Assembly: GCA_964397995.1 (NCBI GenBank)
Contig: CAYNLG010000002.1
Span: forward strand, 1 to 64,000
Source of the DNA: CAYNLG01 sp964397995
GTDB taxonomy: Bacteria > Planctomycetota > Phycisphaerae > FEN-1346
Reading direction: 5' to 3'
DNA: 64,000 nt
In this document: one piece after another, positions 7,756 to 15,940 of the stretch
Position numbering within the stretch: the first letter of the stretch is position 1
How the letters are laid out: each line of letters opens with the position of its first letter
Made by a program: the position numbers and the translations under genes
The notes under the pieces: generated by a model
Databases searched by the model: none
What the model saw: only the letters and a program-made list of their open reading frames with translations
What the model was told of the DNA's origin: nothing

Positions 7756-8217
7756 CTAGGCCGGGGTGCGGCCCGTGGGGAAGATCTGGATGAGCACCTT
7801 GGTGCCCCAGTCGTCCCAGACGCTGACGTAGGCGGTCTCTTCGCCCTTGCGGAAGACCATGCGCTGCTTGCCGTACTCGAAGCTCTCCTGGACCGTTTCC
7901 CAGCCGGCGGCGGGCATGGCGCGGCGGTAGAACTCGGTCACGTCGCGGACCTTGGCGCCGCCCTCGTAGAGGTGGCTGACGAGGCGGAACCCGCCCGTCG
8001 AGCGGTCGTACGATTCCTTGGCGTTGAAGCGGAAGCCGGCCGGCACGGGGACGTCGGCGACATGGGAGCCGGCGGCGGGCCCGGCCTCGTCGAGGCGCTG
8101 CTGCTCGGGGTTGCAGCCGAGGGCCAGCACAACGGCCCCCGCCAGCGCCAGGGCCGCCAGCGCCGGCAGCCCGATGGCCGGTCGGATCAGCCGTGCTATC
8201 CGTTGCCACGTTCTCAT
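7756..8217 (-). CDS. Lipoprotein of unknown function
   Basis: A 153-aa protein with a hydrophobic N-terminal signal ending in a lipobox-like LALGC (Cys about residue 35), so it is probably lipid-anchored. The mature part contains VPVPAGFRFNAKESYDRS and EFYRRAMPAAGWE, a layout seen in small planctomycete lipoproteins that monitor or scaffold the envelope, but I do not recognise a named domain. Its ATG overlaps the PHP gene stop (8214-8217, ATGA), and the membrane-protein gene follows 10 bases later. Confidence 0.6.
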   Translation of the reverse strand: MRTWQRIARLIRPAIGLPALAALALAGAVVLALGCNPEQQRLDEAGPAAGSHVADVPVPAGFRFNAKESYDRSTGGFRLVSHLYEGGAKVRDVTEFYRRAMPAAGWETVQESFEYGKQRMVFRKGEETAYVSVWDDWGTKVLIQIFPTGRTPA

Positions 8218-8894
8218 GCGATGGCCCGTCCTGATTCGGTGTTTGCCTTGGCGGCGCGTCGGGCGACCGCCTCGACCGCCTCGAACGCGTCGCCGATCTC
8301 ATCGGCCGTCAGGCCCGCCCCGGCGAGGACGCGTTCGGCGTCGTCGCGCGGCCGCAGGTCGCCCGGCTCGTGCGCATCGGAGCCGAAGAGCACGCGGGCG
8401 CCGACGCGGCGCGCCAGCGCCGCGACGTGGCCGTTGGCGAGCGAGTGGCCCTTGCGGCCGCTGATCTCCAGGGCCACGTGCCGCTCGGCCGCCAGAGCCG
8501 CGTCCGCCTCGCTCAGCAGGCCCGGGTGGGCCAGGATGTCGCACCCGGCCTCGATGGCCGCCCGGTTCGTCCCGGCGATCACCGGCTCGGCCAGCGTCTC
8601 GCCATGGACGATGACGAACCGCGCGCCGAGCTCGCGGGCCCGGGCGACGACGCGGGCCATCTGCTCCGGCCGCACGTGCGTCACCTCGGCCCCCGGCAAA
8701 ATCGCCAGCTCCATCACCGGGGCCAGGTCCTCGGCGACCCGGACCAGCGCCGGGACGACGGTCTCGACGAGCACCGTGTCGACGTGGTCGGCCATGCCGA
8801 GCACGCGGTAGCCGGTCACCTCCGCACGCCGCGCGAGCTCCGTCGGGATCAGCGCCCCGTCCGAGAGCAGCGTATGCGTGTGCAGGTCGATCAT
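8214..8894 (-). CDS. PHP-domain metal-dependent phosphoesterase (histidinol-phosphatase-like)
   Basis: A 226-aa PHP-domain hydrolase. The start MIDLHTHTLLSDG carries the first His-x-His metal pair. Further metal-binding elements are ADHVD, GAEVTHV, HGE, HPGLL and GSDAHEPGDL. Family members act as phosphatases on small phosphorylated molecules or nucleotides; the substrate here is not known. The ATG at 8894 is chosen because the domain begins there and because a promoter at 8995-9023 would place the start of transcription inside the longer open frame. Confidence 0.83.
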   Translation of the reverse strand: MIDLHTHTLLSDGALIPTELARRAEVTGYRVLGMADHVDTVLVETVVPALVRVAEDLAPVMELAILPGAEVTHVRPEQMARVVARARELGARFVIVHGETLAEPVIAGTNRAAIEAGCDILAHPGLLSEADAALAAERHVALEISGRKGHSLANGHVAALARRVGARVLFGSDAHEPGDLRPRDDAERVLAGAGLTADEIGDAFEAVEAVARRAAKANTESGRAIA

Positions 8895-8994
8895 GCGGCG
8901 TCCGGTTCGCGTTTCAGGCACGGCGCGGCCTGGCCGCGTCCAAGCGGTTCGCCCGCGGGCCCGGCCGTCCGGGCATCCACGGGCGCTCTTCTCA

Positions 8995-9023
8995 AGGCTA
9001 CAAGGCCCCGGGGCGGGCGTCAA
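8995..9023 (-). promoter_or_regulatory. Promoter of the PHP-lipoprotein-membrane protein gene set
   Basis: TTGACG (complement of 9018-9023) and TAGCCT (complement of 8995-9000) are 17 bases apart. It is arranged back to back with the promoter at 9056-9084. Confidence 0.5.
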
Positions 9024-9055
9024 GCCGATTTCGCATCGCGGCGGGCCCTTGGCCC

Positions 9056-9084
9056 TTGCCCCCGGGCCCGCCGCGGGCTAGAGT
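9056..9084 (+). promoter_or_regulatory. Promoter of the 2-hydroxyacid dehydrogenase gene
   Basis: TTGCCC (9056-9061) and TAGAGT (9079-9084) are 17 bases apart. This would start transcription near 9091 and rules against using the upstream in-frame ATG at 9056. Confidence 0.5.
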
Positions 9085-9139
9085 CGGCCCTTTACCGCGT
9101 TTGACGAACCGGGGGACACCAGACCCAGGAGCCGATGCC

Positions 9140-10141
9140 GTGCCGACGCTGGCCATCCTTGCCGAAGACGAGGGCCTCCGGGCCCCCGAGTCGCTGGAGC
9201 GGATTCCCGAGGCGTACGAGGTGATCGATTATAGCGACTTCCGCGCGTGGCCGCCGGAGCTGCTCGTGGTGCGGCTTCGCGAGGTGGACGCCGTCGTTAC
9301 CGGCCGCCAGTCGCCGCGTCTCCCCGAGGCCCTGGCCGAGGACTTCGGCCGCCTCCGCTGGCTCTGCCACACCCGCGGGACGGTGCGGTACCTGGTGTCG
9401 AAGCGGCTGATCGAAGCGGGCCTCGTGGTAACGAACTGGGGCGACAACGTCTGGCACATCGCCGAGGGGGCGATGGCCCTGCTCCTGGCCCTCGTCAAGC
9501 AGCTCCCCGCCCTGGACGCCTGTTGCCGCGGCCGCGACCACGAGCCCGTCTACCAGGACTACCGCGCGTCGCTCTGGGGCCTGGATGTCGGCCTGTACGG
9601 TTTCGGCCCGATCGGGCGGCACACGGCGGCGCTGCTGCGCCCGTTCCGGGCGCGGGTGGCGGCCTACGACCCGCACACGGCGGACCTGCCGGACTGGGTC
9701 CGCCGATGCGACTCCCTCGAGGACCTCTTTGCCACCTGCCAGGCGGTGAGCCTGCACTGCGGGCTGAACGACGAGACGCGCGGCAGCGTGACGGGCGCGC
9801 TGCTGGACCGGTTGCCGCGGGGCGGCATCCTCGTCAACACGGCCCGCGGGGCGGTGGTGGACGAGGCGGCGCTGGCCGCGCGTGTGGCCGCGGGACGCCT
9901 GCTCGCGGGCCTCGATGTCATCGAGAACGAGAGCAACTGGCCAGGCTCGCCGCTGGCGGGCCTGGACGGGGTGATCCTGACCCACCACAAGGCGGGCCTG
10001 GGGGCGAACCGGGCGGAGGGGGCCCACCGGGTCCGCATCCGGACGTTGCCGCCGTTCGCGGCGGAGAACCTGGAGCGCTTCGCCGCCGGCGAGCCGCTGA
10101 AACACGTCATCACCGCCGAGGCGTACGACCTGAAGACGTGA
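9140..10141 (+). CDS. D-isomer-specific 2-hydroxyacid dehydrogenase
   Basis: A 333-aa NAD(P)-dependent dehydrogenase of the D-2-hydroxyacid family, interconverting 2-keto and D-2-hydroxy acids. The nucleotide site is GLYGFGPIGRHTAALL. The catalytic triad is visible as Arg in VNTARGAVVDEAAL, Glu in LDVIENE and His in LTHHKAG. The GTG at 9140 has AGGAG 8 bases upstream. Some planctomycete relatives are annotated as phosphoglycerate dehydrogenase-like, but the missing C-terminal ACT domain argues against SerA. Substrate unknown. It is transcribed divergently from the PHP operon. Confidence 0.86.
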   Translation: MPTLAILAEDEGLRAPESLERIPEAYEVIDYSDFRAWPPELLVVRLREVDAVVTGRQSPRLPEALAEDFGRLRWLCHTRGTVRYLVSKRLIEAGLVVTNWGDNVWHIAEGAMALLLALVKQLPALDACCRGRDHEPVYQDYRASLWGLDVGLYGFGPIGRHTAALLRPFRARVAAYDPHTADLPDWVRRCDSLEDLFATCQAVSLHCGLNDETRGSVTGALLDRLPRGGILVNTARGAVVDEAALAARVAAGRLLAGLDVIENESNWPGSPLAGLDGVILTHHKAGLGANRAEGAHRVRIRTLPPFAAENLERFAAGEPLKHVITAEAYDLKT

Positions 10142-10151
10142 CCGACCCGCC

Positions 10152-10568
<417 letters not shown>

Positions 10569-10599
10569 CGCGACCTCCTGTTGCCGCGCGCCGCGCGGC

Positions 10600-10920
10600 T
10601 CAGATGCCCAGCCCCGGCGGCCGGACCCGCCGCAGCGACGGGTCCTTCCGGGCCGCGCGCCCCCGCTCGCCCGTATACTGCGGCGCGTGGCAGTCCCGGT
10701 GGCCGGGCATCAGGCGGCCGGCCAGCGCCTCCGGCGGTTCCTGGCGGTCGCCCGTCTGCGCTTGCCAGGCCGAGACGGCGGCGTCCAACTCGCGCGCCAC
10801 GTCGGCCCCCCCGGCGACCGCACGTACGTGTGCCGCCGCGTCACCACGCCCCACCAGGGCGGCAGGTCGCTGGAGCGCGGCATACAGGGGTAGGTGATGT
10901 ATTGGGTCTCGGCCGCATGC
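10600..10920 (-). pseudogene. Frameshifted C-terminal remnant of a sulfatase
   Basis: Directly after the esterase stop, one frame gives TQYITYPCMPRSSDLPPWWG then VVTRRHTYVRSPGG, which resembles the C-terminal part of the sulfatase at 33970-35316. At a run of seven G (complement of 10806-10812) the meaningful frame shifts to ADVARELDAAVSAWQAQTGD, which reads on to a stop at 10600. Adding one G restores continuity. The usual segment between these parts (the LYDN/LFNL and DPYE motifs) is missing, and no N-terminal catalytic domain is present. It is therefore a decayed fragment, although an assembly homopolymer error could cause the frameshift alone. Confidence 0.6.
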
Positions 10921-10928
10921 CCCGCGCG

Positions 10929-11831
10929 CTACTCGCGGTACGCCCCGACGGGCGTGCCGGTGGGCGTCCAGCCGAACTGTTTGCCCCAGGCGGCCAGAGA
11001 CGCCGTCGCGGCCGCCAGGTTCGCCGGCGCCGGCCGCTTGTGTGCAAGCAGCCAGGCCACCATCTTGCCGAGCTCCGGCGCGCCGACCGTCTTCCACGGG
11101 TCGAAGACGCCGTGGCCCGCCTTCTCCAGCTCGACGTAGACGTAGTCCTTGTGGCCGAGTTTCTTGAGGTCGGCATCGGCCATCCGCGAGAGTTGGACCG
11201 GCACGTTCTTGTCCTTGGCCCCGTGAATGAAGTAGATGGGCAGGCCGAGGTAGCGGCGGGCGTCGGGGCGCGGCGTGGCGGCGTACCAGCCGGAGAGGGG
11301 GCCGATGCCGGCCCAGAGGTCGCGGAGGACCGCCCCCTGGCACCACGCGCCCCCGCCGCCCATCGAGTGGCCCGCCAGGTAGATCCGCCGGTCGTCGATC
11401 CGGTAGGTCTTGCCGAGCTGGCGGATGATCTGGATCATGTTGGCCATCTCGTGCGGGTAGTTCCAGGCCAGCATCTGCTTCGTCAGCGACTGCGGGTAGA
11501 CGCTGATGACCCCCTTCTCCTCCAGGCCGCGCCGGAAGAACGGGACCATGTTCCCCGCGTCCGCGTTGGACCCATGCAACAGGATGAACAGCGGCCAGGC
11601 CTTCTCGGGCGTGTAGTCCTTGGGCACCGAGAGGTGGAAGAGGGCCCGGGGATGCTCCTTCATGACCTCGACGTGGACGTTCTTCTGGAAGCCGGTCTGG
11701 GCGTCGGCGGGCCAGTCGCCTTGGTGGGCCTTGGCCTGGTCGCCCGCCGCGGCCGGAGCGGCCGCCGCCGGGAGGATGCCGAGGGCCAGCACGGCCGCCA
11801 GGCTCGCGAGCACGGTTCGGATGATAGGCAT
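10929..11831 (-). CDS. Secreted alpha/beta-hydrolase (PHB-depolymerase-like esterase)
   Basis: A 300-aa exported serine hydrolase. A signal peptide (about 1-27, LASLAAVLALGILPAAAA) precedes an alpha/beta-hydrolase core with PLFILLHGSNADAGN (oxyanion region), AGHSMGGGGAW (nucleophile Ser) and a late GHGVFDPW (catalytic His). It resembles carbohydrate esterase or polyhydroxybutyrate depolymerase relatives. In a polysaccharide-degrading bacterium an acetyl or feruloyl esterase role is plausible but unproven. The ATG at 11831 follows AAAGGAG; the open frame upstream is GC-rich non-coding sequence. A sulfatase remnant lies immediately downstream. Confidence 0.78.
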   Translation of the reverse strand: MPIIRTVLASLAAVLALGILPAAAAPAAAGDQAKAHQGDWPADAQTGFQKNVHVEVMKEHPRALFHLSVPKDYTPEKAWPLFILLHGSNADAGNMVPFFRRGLEEKGVISVYPQSLTKQMLAWNYPHEMANMIQIIRQLGKTYRIDDRRIYLAGHSMGGGGAWCQGAVLRDLWAGIGPLSGWYAATPRPDARRYLGLPIYFIHGAKDKNVPVQLSRMADADLKKLGHKDYVYVELEKAGHGVFDPWKTVGAPELGKMVAWLLAHKRPAPANLAAATASLAAWGKQFGWTPTGTPVGAYRE

Positions 11832-11957
11832 GACGCTCCTTTGGCTGGGCCGGCGGTCGGGCCGGCCGGGGCTCAGGGTCTTGTACGCGGGGCGCCCCCG
11901 CCTGCGCAAGGCGGGACGCGGCCAAGGGGATTCATGCGCCATACACGGTTTCCGCAT

Positions 11958-11986
11958 TTGACTTTCACCCGAGTGCGGGGTATTCT
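11958..11986 (+). promoter_or_regulatory. Promoter of the cold-shock gene
   Basis: TTGACT (11958-11963) and TATTCT (11981-11986) are 17 bases apart. The transcript would have a leader of about 160 bases before the start codon at 12156. Confidence 0.6.
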
Positions 11987-11992
11987 ATTTTC

Positions 11993-12155
11993 TTAGAAAG
12001 CCCTCCCAGCCGCTGAACGCATCAGCGGAGGGCGGTCTCGGGAGGCGGGTCGCGCGGAATGCGGCTCTCGGCCATTCGTCTCGCTGCACTTCCCGGGGCG
12101 GACCGATGGACCTGAAACTCAGACCGGGAAGACGAGACGCAAGGAGCAGTTCAGT
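11993..12155 (+). promoter_or_regulatory. Structured 5' leader of the cold-shock mRNA
   Basis: The leader contains a hairpin with a perfect 7-bp stem (CCGCTGA/TCAGCGG) nested in GCCCT/AGGGC near 12017-12050. It also has a longer stem in which 12077-12082 plus 12089-12096 (CGTCTC, CTTCCCGG) pair with 12124-12131 plus 12134-12139 (CCGGGAAG, GAGACG). The long stem ends one base before the AAGGAG ribosome site at 12141. Long, refolding leaders are typical of csp mRNAs; a temperature-responsive role here is inferred. Confidence 0.5.
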
Positions 12156-12362
12156 ATGGCGCACGGTAAGGTGAAGTGGTTCAATGAGCAGAAGGGCTTC
12201 GGGTTCATTGAACAGGACGGCGGTCCGGACGTGTTCGTGCACTACTCCGGGATTGCCGGCGGTGGTTTCAAGACGTTGGCAGAGGGCGACGAGGTCGAGT
12301 TCGACGTGACCGACGGTCCCAAGGGCCCCAAGGCCGAGAACGTCCGGCACATGGAGGCCTAA
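12156..12362 (+). CDS. Cold-shock domain protein (CspA family)
   Basis: A 68-aa single cold-shock domain, an OB-fold that binds single-stranded RNA and DNA and acts as an RNA chaperone. RNP1-like KGFGFIEQ and RNP2-like VFVHYSGI are both present; the start MAHGKVKWFNEQKGFGFI is typical. AAGGAG lies 9 bases before the ATG. It has its own promoter, a long structured leader and a rho-independent terminator, so it is monocistronic. Confidence 0.95.
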   Translation: MAHGKVKWFNEQKGFGFIEQDGGPDVFVHYSGIAGGGFKTLAEGDEVEFDVTDGPKGPKAENVRHMEA

Positions 12363-12388
12363 AGCCCGGCCCCCAGAGCAAGACCCAC

Positions 12389-12423
12389 ACACCCTCGTCC
12401 GGCAACGGGCGGGGGTGTTTTTT
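12389..12423 (+). terminator. Rho-independent terminator of the cold-shock gene
   Basis: A GC-rich hairpin (ACACCC...GGGTGT with additional inner CCG/CGG pairing) is followed by six T, 27 bases after the stop codon. Confidence 0.8.
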
Positions 12424-12640
12424 CAGGTGACTACGTGACTGGGTGAGAACGGCAGGCGGGGAGAAGACATCCCCGGTGGGGGCAAGAGGCAAACGACAAG
12501 AGGCCGGCCTCGGGGCGCCCCGGGGGGGGGCCGGGCACCCCAAGGCCGCCGCAACGCAAACACGGGCAAGCTTGTCGGGCCACAGACCCGGGCAGCCGCT
12601 ACCTTCGCCGGGAGCGGGTTTCTTCGGCAATCACCGCCTG
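12424..12640. other. Gene-free stretch before the repeat
   Basis: No supported gene. The sequence is G-rich on the plus strand and the open frames through it are unlike proteins. Confidence 0.5.
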
Positions 12641-12939
12641 GCGGGCATTCGAGGCCCAAGCACACCCCGTACCCTTACGGGAGTGCCCGCGACACNNNNN
12701 NNNNNNNNNNNNNNNNNNNNNNNNNNNNNNNNNNNNNNNNNNNNNNNNNNNNNNNNNNNNNNNNNNNNNNNNNNNNNNNNNNNNNNNNNNNNNNNGCCCG
12801 CTGTGCGGGCATTCGAGGCCCAAGCACACCCCGTACCCTTACGGGAGTGCCCGCGACACGGTAGGCCTCTATTCCGGTTACAGAGCCCGCTGTGCGGGCA
12901 TTCGAGGCCCAAGCACACCCCGTACCCTTACGGGAGTGC
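12641..12939. repeat. 89-bp tandem repeat with inverted-repeat core, interrupted by an assembly gap
   Basis: Three copies of a 55-base core are visible: 12641-12695 (stops at the gap), 12805-12859, and 12894-12939 (46 bases, then diverges). Cores 2 and 3 start 89 bases apart and each is preceded by GCCCGCTGT. The core begins GCGGGCA and ends TGCCCGC before GACAC, and inside it CCCGTA and TACGGG form a hairpin with a 4-base loop. Unit length is not a multiple of 3, so the open frames through it are not a repeat protein. Function unknown. Confidence 0.85.
12696..12795. other. Assembly gap of 100 N
   Basis: The 100-base N run is a conventional scaffold gap of unknown true size. It falls inside the tandem repeat. 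If the repeat phase is kept, the real gap would be 25 + 89k bases (k = 0, 1, 2...). Confidence 0.95.
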
Positions 12940-13216
12940 GTTCGCCGCGCAAAGCCCTTCAACCGGTCATAGGACCCGCCTCGCGTGGGGGCCGGGGCCG
13001 CGAGAACCCCTCGGGTCCCGCGGCCATCGGCACCGTCCGTCGCCGCATACAGGGCAGACGGCGTGCCAATCGCGCGGGACGGGGCGGAATCGGGGCGGAA
13101 TACGCACGTAAGACCTTGCGGGAAAAGGGCTTACGGATTTTCGGCAGCGCGGCCGGCGGGCGCGACCATGCGGCAGAAAGTGGGAACTCTGTTCCCATCC
13201 AAGTGGTGGGGGTGGG
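12940..13216. other. Gene-free stretch with two hairpins
   Basis: No gene is supported. A hairpin at 13107-13135 pairs CGTAAG with CTTACG and CCTT with AAGG. A second at 13181-13197 pairs TGGGAAC with GTTCCCA around a 3-base loop and could end transcripts of the regulator gene read from the right (followed on the minus strand by CTTTCT). Confidence 0.5.
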
Positions 13217-14731
13217 TCATCTCCGCGGACGCCGGAGGCCGTACTTCTTCATCCTGTACCGCAGGGCGTCCCGATTGATGCCCAGCGTCCGGGCCGCCTG
13301 CGTCTGGTTCCACCGCTGGGCTTCCAGGGCCTCCAGGATGAGGGCCCGTTCCTGGCCTTCCAGCCGGGACGCCGGGGCCTCGCCCTCGGCGGCGACCCCG
13401 GCAAGGAGGTTGCGCGGCAGATGCTCGGCGCCGATGACGCCGGCCTCGCCGCCCGGCTGGGCCGCCAGCAGGCAGGCCCGTTCCAGGATATTCTGGAGCT
13501 CGCGGACGTTGCCCGGGAAATCGTACGCCTGGAGGCGGGCGAGGGCCTGAGGCGACAGGGCCGGCGTGGGGACCTGGACCTCGGCGGCCACGCGGCCGAG
13601 GAGGGCCTCGGCCAGCAGGGGCACGTCGTCCGGCCGGTCGCGGAGCGGCGGCATGAGGATCGGGAAGACGTTGAGCCGGTAGAAGAGGTCCTGGCGGAAG
13701 CGGCCCGCCTCGATCTCCTTGGTCAGGTCCCGGTTCGTGGCCGCCAGAATCCGCACGTCCACGCCGAGGGTCTGGGAACTGCCGAGGCGCGAGATGGCCC
13801 GTTCCTGGAGGACGCGGAGGAGCTTGACCTGGACGTTCAGGGGCAGTTCCGCGATCTCGTCCAGGAACAGGGTGCCGCCGTCGGCGAGTTCGAATCGGCC
13901 GATGCGGCGTTTGACGGCGCCGGTGAAGGCGCCGGCCTCGTGGCCGAAGAGTTCGCTTTCGAGGAGCGTCTCCGGGAGGCTCGCGCAGCTGACGGCGACG
14001 AACGGCCGCTCGGCCCGGGGCGACCGGGCGTGGATCATCTCGGCGGCCAGTTCCTTGCCGGTGCCCGTTTCGCCGAGGAGGAGGACGGTGGAGCGGCTGG
14101 GGGCGACGCGGTCGATCAGACCCCGGACGCGTTCGATGCCGGGGCTGGCCCCGACCAGGTCGCGCCGGGCGGCGAGGGTGTCTTTCAGGCCCTGGTTCTC
14201 GCGGTCGAGGCGGTCGAGGAGCTGGGCATTGGCGGTCGCGACGGCGGCCAGGTTGGCGAAGACCTCGCACAGGCCGCGCTCGGCCTCGCCGAACCGGCCC
14301 CCGTCGATCGGGTTCAGCACCTCGACGACGCCGAGGCGTCGGCCGCGGTTGATGAGGGGGGCGGCAATGAGGCTGCGCGTCGTGAATCCGCTCCGCGCGT
14401 CGATGCCCTTGTGGTGGCTGGCGTCGGTGGCGACGTCGTTGGCGATCTCGGCCCGCCCGCGGTTGAGGACGCGGCCGGAGATGCCCTCGCCGGCGGGGTA
14501 CTCGACGCCCAGAAGCTGGTCGGCGGCGCCCCCGTGGGCCGCCCGGAACACCTGCTTTTCCCGGGCCGGGTCCAGCATGATGACGCTGGCGGCCTCGGCC
14601 CGCATGACGCCGGCCGCGGCCTTGGCGATGGCCTGGAGCGTCTCGTCCAGGCCCTGGGCCGAGTTGATCGCCTGGCTGGCCTCGAGCAGGGCCGAGAGCG
14701 CCTCCGGCGGACAGTCCCTGATCTGCACCAT
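13217..14731 (-). CDS. Sigma-54-dependent transcriptional activator with N-terminal GAF domain
   Basis: A 504-aa enhancer-binding protein. A GAF sensory domain (about 15-165, with AEAASVIMLDPA and SLIAAPLINRGRRLGVVEV) is followed by an AAA+ domain with Walker A GETGTGKE, the sigma-54 contact loop GAFTGA, and Walker B GGTLFLDEIAEL. A Fis-type helix-turn-helix ends the protein (QTQAARTLGINRDALRYR). This arrangement resembles NorR/FhlA-type activators that sense small ligands; the ligand is unknown. The ATG at 14731 is chosen because GAF homology starts soon after it and the longer frame overlaps GC-rich noncoding sequence. Confidence 0.9.
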   Translation of the reverse strand: MVQIRDCPPEALSALLEASQAINSAQGLDETLQAIAKAAAGVMRAEAASVIMLDPAREKQVFRAAHGGAADQLLGVEYPAGEGISGRVLNRGRAEIANDVATDASHHKGIDARSGFTTRSLIAAPLINRGRRLGVVEVLNPIDGGRFGEAERGLCEVFANLAAVATANAQLLDRLDRENQGLKDTLAARRDLVGASPGIERVRGLIDRVAPSRSTVLLLGETGTGKELAAEMIHARSPRAERPFVAVSCASLPETLLESELFGHEAGAFTGAVKRRIGRFELADGGTLFLDEIAELPLNVQVKLLRVLQERAISRLGSSQTLGVDVRILAATNRDLTKEIEAGRFRQDLFYRLNVFPILMPPLRDRPDDVPLLAEALLGRVAAEVQVPTPALSPQALARLQAYDFPGNVRELQNILERACLLAAQPGGEAGVIGAEHLPRNLLAGVAAEGEAPASRLEGQERALILEALEAQRWNQTQAARTLGINRDALRYRMKKYGLRRPRR

Positions 14732-14940
14732 GCGCAGCCGTCTCCCTCGGGGGTACGCGACGTGACCTGCCCCGCCCCACAGTAGACGGCGCGCGGCGGG
14801 GCTGTCAAGCGCCGTTCGCCCGTCGGGGCCGCGCCGAGCCTTTCCGTGGCACGGAAGCCCCGGCCCAAGGGGGGCCGGGGCGCACCGAAGGCGCAGATTC
14901 CGCCAAGGGCGGCACGCGCGGGTCCGCCGGACCCGGGCGC

Positions 14941-15180
14941 TCAGTGCTGCGGCGCCGCGGCTGGATCCGTGGCGGACGTCGAGCGGCCCGCACAGCACCG
15001 GGACAACAGGACGATCTGGACCACCGCACAGAGGCCGACCAACGTGTACACGATGCGGGCGACGACGCTCATCTCCCCGAAGAGGGCCGCCACCAGGTCG
15101 AAACCGAACACGCCCACGAGGCCCCAGTTCAGACCCCCGACGATCAGCAGTATCAGCGTGACAAGGTTGACAGCTTTCAT
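14941..15180 (-). CDS. DUF378 family small membrane protein
   Basis: A 79-aa protein with the DUF378 core: two transmembrane segments and the motif GGLNWGLVGVFGFDLVAALF. A Cys pair (SRCCAGR) follows the second segment. Function of the family is unknown. A paralogue lies 276 bases upstream on the same strand. The start MKAVNLVTLILLIVG is the family norm, with AGGAGGC just before the ATG. Confidence 0.85.
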   Translation of the reverse strand: MKAVNLVTLILLIVGGLNWGLVGVFGFDLVAALFGEMSVVARIVYTLVGLCAVVQIVLLSRCCAGRSTSATDPAAAPQH

Positions 15181-15456
15181 GGGCTCGCCTCCTGCCTGGC
15201 CGGGGCGCGAAACCGGCCGGTCTCGGATAGGTCGCGCCAGTACCCATCGTCACCCCGCCCCCACCGCCGGGTCAATGGCCCAGCGAGATTTTTCGTTTGG
15301 GCCGGCCCGGCCCGTGCGGCCGAACCGCGGCGTACCGGCGCACCTGACCCCTTGCAGGGCAGAAGGATCGGGCGGGGCCGGGGAAGGCCCCGCCCGTCGG
15401 GTGCACCGTAGTCCCCGCGGGCCGGCGCGGGCCGGCCGCCTGGCGGGGACGGGGGA

Positions 15457-15711
15457 TTACGTGTTCGTCACGGGCGCGGGCATCCTGCGCGTCAGGGGCG
15501 TGCGATGGCCCGTGTAGCAGGTGTAGAGCTGCGGCAGCCGGGTGATCTGGAAGAGGGCGCTCGCGGCCACCAGGATGTACACGGTGCGGCTAAGGGCGCT
15601 CATGTCGCCAAAGAGGGCCGCCACCAGGTCCCAGCCAAAGATGCCGACCAGGCCCCAGTTCAGCGCCCCGACGATCAGCAGGGCCAACGTGATGACGTTC
15701 AAGGCTTTCAT
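15457..15711 (-). CDS. DUF378 family small membrane protein (paralogue)
   Basis: An 84-aa DUF378 protein very like the one at 14941-15180: MKALNVITLALLIVGALNWG, then GWDLVAALFGDMSALSRTVY. Two transmembrane segments are visible and the C-terminal tail differs. The two genes look like a tandem duplication. Function unknown. AGGAGATATGCC precedes the ATG. It is divergent from the HEAT-repeat lipoprotein gene. Confidence 0.85.
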   Translation of the reverse strand: MKALNVITLALLIVGALNWGLVGIFGWDLVAALFGDMSALSRTVYILVAASALFQITRLPQLYTCYTGHRTPLTRRMPAPVTNT

Positions 15712-15940
15712 GGCATATCTCCTGCCTGTGTGGCGGGGAGGCGACCGACGGCAGGTGCATTCCCGTTGTCACCTTCCTAAATACTTCGCGCCGGGGCGGG
15801 CCGCGTCAAGGGCGGAAACCGCGCGGCGGCGCCCGAGGCGGGGGCGCGGCGCGCGGCAGATTTCGGGTTCCCCGGCGGCGGCGATGGGGTATAAAGGACG
15901 GGTGCCCGCGCACCTCCGCCGTCATCCGAGGGAACCGCCC

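Noticed and set aside
12641..12939. CRISPR array
   Set aside because: Repeat cores of 55 bases with the same 34-base intervening sequence are not repeat-spacer organisation; only three copies are visible and no cas genes are present.
12599..13111. Open frames reading through the 100-N gap
   Set aside because: They contain untranslatable N codons and follow an 89-base repeat that is not a multiple of 3.
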